Origin: Alistipes sp.
GTDB taxonomy: Bacteria; Bacteroidota; Bacteroidia; Bacteroidales; Rikenellaceae
Reading direction: 5' to 3'
DNA length: 64,000 bases
Assembly (NCBI GenBank): GCA_017547175.1
Contig: JAFYQI010000006.1
Span: forward strand, 1-64,000
The notes under the pieces are model-generated. The model did not search any database. It saw only the letters and a program-made list of their open reading frames with translations, and had not been told where the DNA came from. Positions 24,131-32,294 of this stretch are shown in pieces (positions within the stretch are counted from its first letter, which is position 1; each line of letters begins with the position of its first letter). The position numbers were made by a program, and so were the translations under genes.

Positions 24131-25024
24131 ATGAATCCCAATCCGATGGTTGCCGAGGTGAATCGCCTTACGGGTGATCTCCTTGCCGGTGGTGAACGGG
24201 TATTGTTACCCGGCATAGGGTCGTTGAAACCGATTACGCGACCGGCACGACGAATCTCGAAGCATACGATACAGCCTCCGATGCGAGCCGTGGACTTCTC
24301 GTCCGAGGAGCGAGGCTTGTCGCTGGTGGATCGCATCGCTGTTGCCGCAGCATGTTCTCCCGAGGAGTCGGAAGAGGTATATCGTCGTTGGTTAGGATAT
24401 ACGCAGCAGGATGGGGTGCTGACTATTGAAGGGGTCGGAGTGCTCAAGCAACACCATTTTTACATGGATCCGGCCTTCGAAAGCCGCCTAAACCCTGCCG
24501 GTAATGCTCCGGTTAAAGTCCGTCGTCGCCGTCGGGGTTTCGATTGGATGTATCTGCTCGGTATTGTGGCTATTCTGGTGGCAGGCGCCATCGCCTGGTA
24601 TGGCTATCGCCTGATGCAGGAGCAACCCACGCCGCAGGTGGAGCCGATTGAATCGACCTATACTCCGAAGAGCGATTCGGTGGTTGTGGCAGCGGTTGAG
24701 ACGACTTCCGCTGTGGAGGCGCAATCCCAGCAGCCGACCACGGCCCCTGTTGCACCGTCGACAGTTGGATCGACCGATGCGGTGCTGCGCATGGTCTCGG
24801 GAAGCTATTATGTGGTGTTTGGAGTCTTCTCGTCGGAGGAGAATGCCCGTCGAGCTGTCGCTACGGCAGCTAATGGCGCCGATCCGTTGACCTGCAAGAT
24901 CTACTATTTTGGTTCAAAGTGGATGGTTTCGCCGGCCATGTCAACTGACGCTGCCGAGATGGATGCGTTCCGTCGTGCGCATAGTGCCGCCTATCCCGAT
25001 CTTTGGATCTATCAAGCCAAGTAG
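24131..25024 (+). CDS. HU-like domain membrane protein with C-terminal SPOR domain
   Basis: 297 residues. Residues ~1-115 form an HU/CCDC81-like region (GGERVLLPGIGSLKP, GVLTIEGVGVLKQHHFYMDP). A basic stretch precedes one membrane helix (MYLLGIVAILVAGAIAWYGY), followed by a low-complexity linker rich in Ser, Thr, Pro and Val and a SPOR domain (YYVVFGVFSSEENARRAV) that should bind denuded septal peptidoglycan. The topology links a cytoplasmic DNA-binding-like fold to the cell wall. It is the second HU-like membrane gene in the window (see 10189). Confidence 0.85.
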   Translation: MNPNPMVAEVNRLTGDLLAGGERVLLPGIGSLKPITRPARRISKHTIQPPMRAVDFSSEERGLSLVDRIAVAAACSPEESEEVYRRWLGYTQQDGVLTIEGVGVLKQHHFYMDPAFESRLNPAGNAPVKVRRRRRGFDWMYLLGIVAILVAGAIAWYGYRLMQEQPTPQVEPIESTYTPKSDSVVVAAVETTSAVEAQSQQPTTAPVAPSTVGSTDAVLRMVSGSYYVVFGVFSSEENARRAVATAANGADPLTCKIYYFGSKWMVSPAMSTDAAEMDAFRRAHSAAYPDLWIYQAK

Positions 25025-25513
25025 ATGCGTTTGGCCGAAGCCATAACCCGACTGATCGACTGCTTCTACCTGAAGCCGTTGCGACCGATTCTCCCTTTGC
25101 AGACCTTTCGGTATGCGGCATGCGGTGGAATGAATATGGTGCTCGATGCAGTGTGGTATTTTGTGATCTACAACTTCATAGTGGCTCATCGCTTCTTTGA
25201 TTTGGGTTTTGTGATCCTTTCGCCCCACATCGCGTCGATGATCCTAGTCTTTCCGATCACCTTCTTCAATGGCTTTTGGCTCAATCGCCATGTTGCGTTT
25301 CGCCACTCGCCCCTGACGGGAAAGACGCAACTTTTTCGCTATGCACTCTCTATCGGCGGATCGCTGCTGTTGACCTATGCAGGATTGAAATTTTTTGTGG
25401 AGGTGTGTCATGTCTGGCCCACACCCTCAAAATTGTTGACTACGGTCATTACGGTCGTTTACAGCTATTTGGCAGCCAAGTATTTTACCTTTCGCGGAGC
25501 GGAGAGCTGTTAA
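25025..25513 (+). CDS. GtrA-family membrane protein
   Basis: 162 residues with four membrane helices, GtrA (PF04138) pattern: FRYAACGGMNMVLDAVWYF at the start, FNGFWLNRHVAFR in the middle and VVYSYLAAKYFTF at the end. GtrA proteins are thought to flip or handle polyprenyl-phosphate sugars. Its ATG directly follows the stop of the HU/SPOR gene. Confidence 0.9.
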   Translation: MRLAEAITRLIDCFYLKPLRPILPLQTFRYAACGGMNMVLDAVWYFVIYNFIVAHRFFDLGFVILSPHIASMILVFPITFFNGFWLNRHVAFRHSPLTGKTQLFRYALSIGGSLLLTYAGLKFFVEVCHVWPTPSKLLTTVITVVYSYLAAKYFTFRGAESC

Positions 25514-25529
25514 AAAAGCCAGGTTACAG

Positions 25530-25558
25530 TTTCACTACAACATTGAGTCGTAGTTTTG
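25530..25558 (+). promoter_or_regulatory. Promoter of response regulator gene (predicted leaderless)
   Basis: TAGTTTTG at 25551-25558 fits TAnnTTTG, with a poor TTT at about 25530. Only 4 nt separate the element from the ATG at 25563, so the mRNA probably begins at or next to the start codon. Confidence 0.55.
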
Positions 25559-25562
25559 TGCC

Positions 25563-26240
25563 ATGAAGATTCTCATTATCGAAGATGAACCCTCGTTGCG
25601 CGAGTTGATGTGTCGCGAATTGCAACGTGAGAACCATGTAGTGGAGGTTGCTGCCGGCTATCAGGAGGCTGATGCTAAATTGGCGGGCTATAGCTATGAT
25701 TGCATCTTGCTCGATTTGATGTTGCCCGATGGTGACGGCTTGACCCTGCTCGAAGAGATCAAGGCGCAGGGACGGCGTGAAAATGTAATCATCATCTCAG
25801 CCCGTGATTCGATTGAGGATAAGGTGGCGGGGTTGGAGTTGGGAGCCGATGATTATCTGCCCAAGCCTTTCCATCTGATGGAGCTTTCGGCCCGTATTCG
25901 CAGCGTGGCGCGTCGTAATCGTGGCGGCGAGCGTGGTGTACGTATCGGAAATGTCTATCTCGAACCCGAGGAGCAGCGAGTGACGGTGGCTGGAGAACCG
26001 CTTTTGCTGCTGAAAAAAGAGTTCCGCATCTTAGCCTATTTTATGCAACGCCCCAACCATTTGGTGGATAAGACACTTTTGGCCGAAGCGGTATGGGGTG
26101 ATCATGCCGATCAACTGGATAGTTTCGATTTTGTCTATGGCCAAATCAAGAATCTGAGGCGCAAATTGCAGGAGGCGCAAGCCGATATTGAGATTAAGGC
26201 GGTCTATGGCTTTGGCTATAAATTAGTAGTAACGGCATAA
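25563..26240 (+). CDS. OmpR-family response regulator
   Basis: 225 residues. Receiver domain with acidic pocket Glu7/Asp8, phospho-acceptor Asp51 in LLDLMLPDG, Ser79 and Lys101 in LPKPF; a C-terminal winged helix of the OmpR type ends in VYGFGYKL. Partner of the kinase at 26253 (12-bp gap). The two PepSY-like genes downstream are plausible targets. Confidence 0.94.
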   Translation: MKILIIEDEPSLRELMCRELQRENHVVEVAAGYQEADAKLAGYSYDCILLDLMLPDGDGLTLLEEIKAQGRRENVIIISARDSIEDKVAGLELGADDYLPKPFHLMELSARIRSVARRNRGGERGVRIGNVYLEPEEQRVTVAGEPLLLLKKEFRILAYFMQRPNHLVDKTLLAEAVWGDHADQLDSFDFVYGQIKNLRRKLQEAQADIEIKAVYGFGYKLVVTA

Positions 26241-26252
26241 CACTTCTCGACT

Positions 26253-27527
26253 ATGAAACTGACTTCGCGTGTAGCACTCAACCTTTCGCTGGTGATGATC
26301 CCGGTGTTGGCGCTTTGGGCTGCACTCTTCTATGTTGCCGTGGTCGATGAGATCAATGACGAGGCTGATGACGCATTGGAGGGGTATGCTGAATTGATTA
26401 TCATTCGCCATTTGGCCGGACGCGAACTCCCGCCCCTCAACGATGGCTCGAATAACAGTTACCAGTTGCGCCCCGTAGATAGCCTGTATGCCGCTACCCA
26501 TCCCCACATTTCGTATCAAGATGTAGCGTGGTATATCCCCGAAAAGGGAGAGACCGAGCCGGCGCGAGTATTCACTACGATCTTTTGCAACAATCGTGCA
26601 GAATGGTTTGAATTGCAGGTGGCTACGCCGACCTTCGAGAAGGATGATCTGCTGATGACTGTGCTCGGTTGTATCATCTTTCTGTGTTTTGTTTTGTTGA
26701 TTGTCGGTGTAGGATTGACGATGTGGGTATTTCGTCGTGCTATGCGTCCGCTCTATCGCTTGCTTCATTGGCTCGACCGCTACCTGCCCGGACATGAGGT
26801 CGAACCGTTGTCGAATGAGACCGATATTGCCGAATTTAATCGGCTGAATGAGGTTGCCGAGCAGATGGTGAATCGTGCAGAGGAGCTCTACGACCGTCAG
26901 AAACAGTTTATCGGCAACGCATCGCATGAGCTACAAACCCCGTTGGCCGTTTTGGGTAATCGTTTGGAATGGATGCTTGATTCGTTGCATTTGGACGAGG
27001 AGCAAATGGCCGAGGTGCTTCGTCTGCTGTCGACACAGCGCCATTTGGTGCGACTGAATCGCAACTTGTTGCTCCTGACGAAGATCGACAATCAACAGTT
27101 CCCCGAAAGTGTAGCGGTGGATTTGGTTGGGCTGGTATGCGCGGAACAGGAGATCCTCTCCGAGATGTATGAGGAGCGTCGGATCAGTTGTACGCTTTCG
27201 TTACCCGAAAATTTTGTGGTCGTCATGAACGAATCGTTGGCTTCGATCCTGGTTACCAACCTCATGCGCAATGCCTATCTGCATAGTGAAGAGGGGGGCA
27301 AGGTGCGTTTTTCGATCGAGGGCCACTCTTTGATTGTGGAAAATGAGGGCGATGAAGCACTCGATGGGGAGCGAATCTTTGAACGCTTTTACCAGGGATC
27401 CAAACGCGAAGGCTCTACCGGATTGGGGTTGGCCTTGGTAAGAGCCATTGCCGAGAGTTATGGAATAGCACTGCATTACGCGTTCGAAGGTGGGCAACAT
27501 CGATTCTGCCTGACGTGGCCGTCGTAG
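26253..27527 (+). CDS. Sensor histidine kinase, partner of upstream regulator
   Basis: 424 residues: membrane helix (about 10-30), a periplasmic domain of roughly 110 residues, a second helix (LGCIIFLCFVLLIVGVGLTM), HAMP-like linker, DHp with His225 in NASHELQTPL, and an HATPase with NLMRNAYLHSE and GSTGLGLALV. The periplasmic domain suggests sensing of an envelope signal. A terminator follows. Confidence 0.93.
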   Translation: MKLTSRVALNLSLVMIPVLALWAALFYVAVVDEINDEADDALEGYAELIIIRHLAGRELPPLNDGSNNSYQLRPVDSLYAATHPHISYQDVAWYIPEKGETEPARVFTTIFCNNRAEWFELQVATPTFEKDDLLMTVLGCIIFLCFVLLIVGVGLTMWVFRRAMRPLYRLLHWLDRYLPGHEVEPLSNETDIAEFNRLNEVAEQMVNRAEELYDRQKQFIGNASHELQTPLAVLGNRLEWMLDSLHLDEEQMAEVLRLLSTQRHLVRLNRNLLLLTKIDNQQFPESVAVDLVGLVCAEQEILSEMYEERRISCTLSLPENFVVVMNESLASILVTNLMRNAYLHSEEGGKVRFSIEGHSLIVENEGDEALDGERIFERFYQGSKREGSTGLGLALVRAIAESYGIALHYAFEGGQHRFCLTWPS

Positions 27528-27568
27528 CCATGGTGGCCTAATGAAATAGGTGCATACGAAGTAAAGGA

Positions 27569-27603
27569 GGGCTGTCTGACAGGATTGTTAGACGCCCTTT
27601 TTT
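27569..27603 (+). terminator. Intrinsic terminator after RR-HK operon
   Basis: Stem GGGC-GTCT / AGAC-GCCC (27569-27577 with one bulged T, 27590-27597), 12-nt loop, and T-run 27598-27603. Confidence 0.82.
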
Positions 27604-27630
27604 GATCTCTTTCAAAAAAAACACAAAAAA

Positions 27631-27673
27631 GTAGCGAATTACAGATTCGCTACAAAATTGACACAGACCTTTG
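27631..27673 (+). promoter_or_regulatory. Inverted repeat over the -33 region of the PepSY-gene promoter
   Basis: A perfect 9-bp inverted repeat GTAGCGAAT-TACAG-ATTCGCTAC (27631-27653) precedes a near-consensus -7 element GACCTTTG (27666-27673). No -33 TTG is present; the repeat covers its place. Candidate operator for the adjacent regulator, or a terminator for an antisense transcript, since on the minus strand it is followed by six T. Confidence 0.45.
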
Positions 27674-27716
27674 CATCAAAAAAGGTGAGTAACCAATTAC
27701 AAAAAATAGAATAAGT

Positions 27717-28151
27717 ATGAAAAAGATGTTGATGAGTGTGCTGATGTTGGCCATTGCGCTGACGGCACGAGCCGATGGCGATCGTCTGATTGATCGCGAG
27801 CAACTTCCCGCCAAAGCGCGCGAATTTTTGGCTACCCATTTTGGTGATAAAGCGGTATCGTTGGCAAAAGTGGACCGCGAGATTTTCGATCTGCGCTACG
27901 AGGTTGTCCTTGTCGATGGCGAGAAGATTGAATTTACACGCTCGGGAGAGTGGGATGAGGTCTCCTGCCGCTATGCCTCCGTCCCCGTTGAAATCATTCC
28001 GAAGGCAATTTACAGTCAGATCAATCAGCGTTATCCCGATGTCGTGGTGAGGGCGATCAATCGTGAATTTAAGCACTATGAGGTGAAGCTCTCGAATGGC
28101 ATGGAATTGATCTTTGATCGTAATTTCCGCCTGACAGGCTACGATGACTAA
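27717..28151 (+). CDS. Secreted PepSY-like protein
   Basis: 144 residues with signal peptide (MKKMLMSVLMLAIALTARA), then two PepSY-like (PF11396, formerly beta-lactamase-inhibitor-like) half repeats: LPAKAREFLATHFGD with YEVVLVDGEKIEFTRSGEW, and IPKAIYSQINQRYPD with YEVKLSNGMELIFD. Periplasmic; ligand unknown. It follows a two-component system and precedes a second PepSY-like gene. Confidence 0.88.
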   Translation: MKKMLMSVLMLAIALTARADGDRLIDREQLPAKAREFLATHFGDKAVSLAKVDREIFDLRYEVVLVDGEKIEFTRSGEWDEVSCRYASVPVEIIPKAIYSQINQRYPDVVVRAINREFKHYEVKLSNGMELIFDRNFRLTGYDD

Positions 28152-28193
28152 TCGATAATCCGAGTTTATCTGTACACCTAAAATTAGACCACT

Positions 28194-29063
28194 ATGAAAA
28201 GAACGATATTGTTGCTTGCTGCAGTGACCATGATCCTGACAGCGTGTGCAAAAGATGATAACGGATGGAGTCGCACACCTCACGAAGTACGAGCTGCCCT
28301 CCAAGCCCGCTACCCCGATGCATTAGGGGTGGAGTGGGAGAGCCGAGGAGGCTATTATGTGGCCGAATTTACCATCCCTGGCTCGATCGAAACGACCGAT
28401 AATAAGGCCTGGTTTGATAGAACGGGTACATGGTATATGACCGAATTCGATATTCCTTACCGCTCCTTGCCCGAGAACGTACAAGCGGCTTTGAAGGATA
28501 GCGAGTGGGGACGTTGGGAGATTGATGATGTCGATAAGATCGAGCGTGACGGCTTGGAGATGCTCTATGTCGTGGAGGTTGAAGGCCGAAACGCGCAGGG
28601 TATGGAGCAGGATTTGGTACTCTATTTCTCGCCCGATGGTCTGTTGGTAAAACAGGTGGATAATCAGGATGCGCGCTCCGATTATGCCGATTTGCTCCCT
28701 GCAAGTTATACGTCACTTGTACAGCAATTTATCGAACAACGTTATCCGAAGGCCCGGATCCTGGATATGGATAATGAGCGAAATGGAATCGAAGTCGAAA
28801 TTCTCGATGGTCCTAAGCACCGTGAGCTTTACTTCGATGTAGCCGGCAATTGGAAGCGGACCGAGACAGAATTGACTAGTGCCGAACTCCCCCAGGCGGT
28901 GCGCGACGCTTTTGCCAACTCAGACTATGCGCGCTATGGTATTGAGGAGGCTTATCTGATCGAAAAACCTGATTTGATTTACTATCTCCTTGAAACCGAG
29001 GTGAATGATCGCGATATCTACCTCTATTATGATACAAATGGTTTCCCCGTAACGATAGCTTAA
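28194..29063 (+). CDS. PepSY-like lipoprotein with repeated domains
   Basis: 289 residues. Lipobox ILTACAKDD (Cys18) makes it a lipoprotein. Four PepSY-like half repeats (TPHEVRAALQARYPDA; LPENVQAALKDSEWG; YTSLVQQFIEQRYPKA; LPQAVRDAFANSDYA) alternate with strand pairs ending in Asp-Gly/Gly-x-W turns, so two full PF11396-like domains. Same family as the preceding gene, about twice the length, likely by internal duplication. Probably an envelope protein controlled by the upstream RR-HK pair; function unknown. Confidence 0.86.
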   Translation: MKRTILLLAAVTMILTACAKDDNGWSRTPHEVRAALQARYPDALGVEWESRGGYYVAEFTIPGSIETTDNKAWFDRTGTWYMTEFDIPYRSLPENVQAALKDSEWGRWEIDDVDKIERDGLEMLYVVEVEGRNAQGMEQDLVLYFSPDGLLVKQVDNQDARSDYADLLPASYTSLVQQFIEQRYPKARILDMDNERNGIEVEILDGPKHRELYFDVAGNWKRTETELTSAELPQAVRDAFANSDYARYGIEEAYLIEKPDLIYYLLETEVNDRDIYLYYDTNGFPVTIA

Positions 29064-29103
29064 TGTTGGTTGAATTAGTGAAAATTTGAGTTGATTAAAT
29101 GGG

Positions 29104-29141
29104 AAGATCCCGAGGGCTGAAGCCTTCGGGATCTTGTTTTT
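29104..29141 (+). terminator. Terminator between PepSY genes and uvrB
   Basis: Strong stem GATCCCGAGGGC / GCCTTCGGGATC (29106-29117, 29122-29133, one mismatch), TGAA loop, T-rich tail to 29141. It sits between convergent genes and may serve both. Confidence 0.85.
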
Positions 29142-29165
29142 ACGGGGATAGGTCTGATTGTGTGG

Positions 29166-31223
29166 TTAGCGAGTGCCGAGGCGCTCTTCGCGGAGCTGCT
29201 GCAATTCGTACATGCGATCGCGAAAACGTGCGGCCGCGGTGAAATCGAGCGATTTGGCTGCGCGCTCCATATCCTCTCGAGCCCGACGAATCAGCTCTTC
29301 CAGATTCTCCGTGGCCTCTTTACCGACAGTGTAGGGTGCTTCGACATCGGCAGCCACCGCATAATGATTTTCGGTTGTGAGGTGTACAATGAGGTCTACG
29401 CCCTCGGTGGAGCGTCCCGCCAGCAGGGTGCTTTGTCCCGTTCCGCTACGTTGTGCGCGACGGGGCATCTGCTCATGCTCGATGTTGAATGCGATCTGTT
29501 TCTGGCGGCGACGATTCGACTCTTCGATGGCGCGTCGCATCGAATCGGTGCAGGTGTCGGCATAGAGAATGGCTTTGCCATGCACGTGGCGTGCGGCACG
29601 ACCGGCAATCTGGGTGATCGATCGCACGTTGCGCAAAAATCCCTCCTTGTCGGCATCGAGGATGGCAACAAGCGCCACCTCCGGTAGGTCAAGACCCTCA
29701 CGCAAGAGGTTGACTCCGATCAATACATCGAACATGCCGGCACGTAAATCTTCCAAAATCTGTACACGTTCCAATGTGTCCACGTCGGAGTGGATATAAC
29801 GATTGCGAATACCGACGCGATCGAAATATTTCGACAACTCCTCTGCCATACGTTTGGTGATGGTCGTGACTAACACCTTTTCATCCCGTTTGGCGCAACG
29901 GTCAATCTCCTCGATCAGGTCATCAATCTGGCCTTCGGTCGGACGTACCTCCAAAGGAGGATCCACCAATCCGGTCGGGCGAATCAACTGCTCTACAACG
30001 ACTCCCTCGCTTTTGCAAAGTTCCCAGTCTGCTGGAGTGGCACTCACATAGACCGAGTCGCCTTGCAACAGCTCAAATTCGGCAAAGGTGAGCGGACGGT
30101 TATCTTTGGCTGCGGGTAGGCGGAATCCGTATTCAACCAGGTTCTCCTTGCGGGCCCGATCGCCACCGAACATGGCGTGTACCTGCGGCAGGGTGACATG
30201 GCTCTCGTCCACAACCAGTAGGTAATCTTCGGGGAAGTAATCGAGCAGGCAGAAGGGGCGTGTGCCGGCCGCACGACCGTCAAAATAGCGCGAGTAGTTC
30301 TCAATGCCCGAACAGTAGCCCAACTCCTTGATCATCTCCAAATCGTATTCGACGCGTTGCTTGATGCGTTGTGCCTCCATTTGGCGTCCCATCTCCTCGA
30401 AGTAAGCAATCTGCTTACCCAGATCGAGGTAGATCTCCTGTACGGCCTGGTGGATGCGCTCTTTGGTTGTTACAAAGAGGTTGGTGGGGTAGAGCGTGAT
30501 CGTGTCGAGCGAGGCGATTCGCTGCCCTGTCGTCGGGTCAATCGAAAAGATAGCCTCCACCTCGTCGTCGAAGAACATGACGCGGAAACATTGGTTGCCA
30601 AACTCGCCAAAGGCAGCCATGATATCGACGGTGTCGCCGGTGACACGGAAGGTGGCCGGCCCTAACTCACGTTCGGTACGGGTGTAGAGTGCCTCGACCA
30701 AGCGGTAGAGCAACTGCTTATAGCCGATGCGTTGTCCGACCCGAATCGGGATTGCAGTAGCGTGAAAATCAGACGGATTGCCACAGCCATACAGACACGA
30801 CACACTCGATACGACAATGACGTCGCGTCGTCCTGAGAGCAGCGTGGCTACCGTGTGCAGACGCAACTGCTCGATTTCGTTGTTGATCGAGAGGTCCTTT
30901 TCGATGTAGGTGTCGGTTGTGGGAAGATAGGCCTCGGGCTGGTAGTAATCGTAGTAAGATACGAAATATTCGACGGCGTTGTCGGGAAAGAAATTTTTGA
31001 ATTCACCATACAACTGCGCCGCCAACGTCTTGTTGTGGCTCAATACGAGGGTCGGACGATTCAGCTCCTTAATGACATTGGCCACCGTAAAGGTCTTGCC
31101 CGATCCGGTGACACCTTGCAATGTGTTGTGCTGCGAACCGCCACGGATCGCCTCAACCAATTGGCCGATAGCCTCCGGCTGATCCCCTTGCGGAGCGTAA
31201 TCGGATATGAGCTGAAAATCCAT
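29166..31223 (-). CDS. uvrB: Excinuclease ABC subunit B
   Basis: 685 residues. Walker A GVTGSGKT (37-44), the beta-hairpin region YYDYYQPEAYLP that inserts between DNA strands, DESH helicase motif II (VVDESHVT), motif VI IAGRAARH and a C-terminal UVR domain (EDMERAAKSLDFTAAARFRD) for UvrA/UvrC contact. It verifies damage in nucleotide excision repair. The promoter -7 element ends only 4 nt before the ATG. Confidence 0.97.
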   Translation of the reverse strand: MDFQLISDYAPQGDQPEAIGQLVEAIRGGSQHNTLQGVTGSGKTFTVANVIKELNRPTLVLSHNKTLAAQLYGEFKNFFPDNAVEYFVSYYDYYQPEAYLPTTDTYIEKDLSINNEIEQLRLHTVATLLSGRRDVIVVSSVSCLYGCGNPSDFHATAIPIRVGQRIGYKQLLYRLVEALYTRTERELGPATFRVTGDTVDIMAAFGEFGNQCFRVMFFDDEVEAIFSIDPTTGQRIASLDTITLYPTNLFVTTKERIHQAVQEIYLDLGKQIAYFEEMGRQMEAQRIKQRVEYDLEMIKELGYCSGIENYSRYFDGRAAGTRPFCLLDYFPEDYLLVVDESHVTLPQVHAMFGGDRARKENLVEYGFRLPAAKDNRPLTFAEFELLQGDSVYVSATPADWELCKSEGVVVEQLIRPTGLVDPPLEVRPTEGQIDDLIEEIDRCAKRDEKVLVTTITKRMAEELSKYFDRVGIRNRYIHSDVDTLERVQILEDLRAGMFDVLIGVNLLREGLDLPEVALVAILDADKEGFLRNVRSITQIAGRAARHVHGKAILYADTCTDSMRRAIEESNRRRQKQIAFNIEHEQMPRRAQRSGTGQSTLLAGRSTEGVDLIVHLTTENHYAVAADVEAPYTVGKEATENLEELIRRAREDMERAAKSLDFTAAARFRDRMYELQQLREERLGTR

Positions 31224-31227
31224 GCTA

Positions 31228-31258
31228 CAAAGGTAGAATTTATAATCCCAAAATTCAA
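31228..31258 (-). promoter_or_regulatory. uvrB promoter (predicted leaderless)
   Basis: Minus-strand TTG (31258-31256), 20-bp spacer, TACCTTTG (31235-31228). The -33 overlaps the stop of the upstream EamA gene, and four bases separate the -7 from the uvrB ATG. Confidence 0.7.
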
Positions 31259-32139
31259 GAATCGAGCTTTGAATCTTCGTTTTTCTCTGCCTGCCACATG
31301 CCGTAGAGAATCAGAATGGCTCCAAGGAGCGCAATCGGCGTAATTTGTTCTGCGATACAGAGGGCTGCCGTGATAATGGTTACCAAGGGGTTGAGGTAGA
31401 TGTAGTTGGTGGCGCGCACTGCACCGAGTCCGCGCATGGCGATTGCCCACATCAGGTAGCAAAGCATCGAAGCAATGACCCCTAAAAAGAGTAAATTGCC
31501 GGCCACGATGGGGGATAGCAAGAGGGCCCTATCAATCGAAAATGGCTCGTAAAGAAACCAGGGTACAATCGTGATCAGTCCGTAGAAGAAGGTTTTACGT
31601 GTAATGAAAAGGGCTTCGTAGCGATCGCCGAGTTGTTTGATAATGAGCGAGTACAAGACCCAAAGCCAGGCGGCTCCCAACGCTAAAAGGTCGCCTTTCG
31701 GGGCAAGTTGGAGGACAAAACGGCCGTTCATGACCACCAATACCATGCCCAGGAAGGCCAACAGTGAGCCCACCTGTTGGCGGCGACTCATGCGCTCGTT
31801 GCGGTAGAGTAGTGCAAGCAGCAGCGCGGTCCAAAGGGGCGCCGAGCAGACAATGAGCGAGACATTCGAGGCCGGCGCAAACTCCAACGCCATGTTTTCG
31901 GCCAAAAAGTAGAGCGATCCGCCTGTGATGCCAACTCCGGCCAACCGTAATTCATCCTGCCAGCAATCGGCTATCCACCGTTTGCAGGTGAAGGGCAGGA
32001 TGCAGATATAGGCCATCAGAAAGCGTATGACGAAGATTTCGGCTGGTGATAGTCCGTAACCGATTAGCACCTTCGTCGAGACAAAGGTGGCACCCCAAAC
32101 GGTAACGGCAAATAGTGCAAAGAGGTGATAACGTAACAT
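31255..32139 (-). CDS. EamA/DMT-superfamily transporter
   Basis: 294 residues, ten membrane helices in two EamA repeats (WGATFVSTKVLIGYGLSP and LFLGVIASMLCYLMWAIAMR, then RATNYIYLNPLVTII). Typical length for RhaT/EamA exporters. Substrate unknown. It is unrelated in detail to the EamA gene at 18249. Its own TATCTTTG promoter is at 32160-32167, divergent from secDF. Confidence 0.9.
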   Translation of the reverse strand: MLRYHLFALFAVTVWGATFVSTKVLIGYGLSPAEIFVIRFLMAYICILPFTCKRWIADCWQDELRLAGVGITGGSLYFLAENMALEFAPASNVSLIVCSAPLWTALLLALLYRNERMSRRQQVGSLLAFLGMVLVVMNGRFVLQLAPKGDLLALGAAWLWVLYSLIIKQLGDRYEALFITRKTFFYGLITIVPWFLYEPFSIDRALLLSPIVAGNLLFLGVIASMLCYLMWAIAMRGLGAVRATNYIYLNPLVTIITAALCIAEQITPIALLGAILILYGMWQAEKNEDSKLDS

Positions 32140-32159
32140 AATGTGTCGTGTCCGAAGTA

Positions 32160-32167
32160 CAAAGATA
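32160..32167 (-). promoter_or_regulatory. -7 element of EamA transporter promoter
   Basis: Minus-strand TATCTTTG, 20 bp upstream of the ATG at 32139. Confidence 0.6.
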
Positions 32168-32220
32168 TGGAAAAAATAGGATTTTTTGGGCTGTTGTTTT
32201 TTCGTTTCACTTTATTTTTC

Positions 32221-32228
32221 TATCTTTG
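32221..32228 (+). promoter_or_regulatory. -7 element of secDF promoter
   Basis: TATCTTTG with a TTTT at the -33 position (20-bp spacer). The leader is about 60 nt before the ATG at 32295. Confidence 0.6.
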
Positions 32229-32294
32229 CGTGCTATTATGGTTTGTATGCCAAATCAGAATAAATAAACAACATAAAAACAAATTAATTTTACA

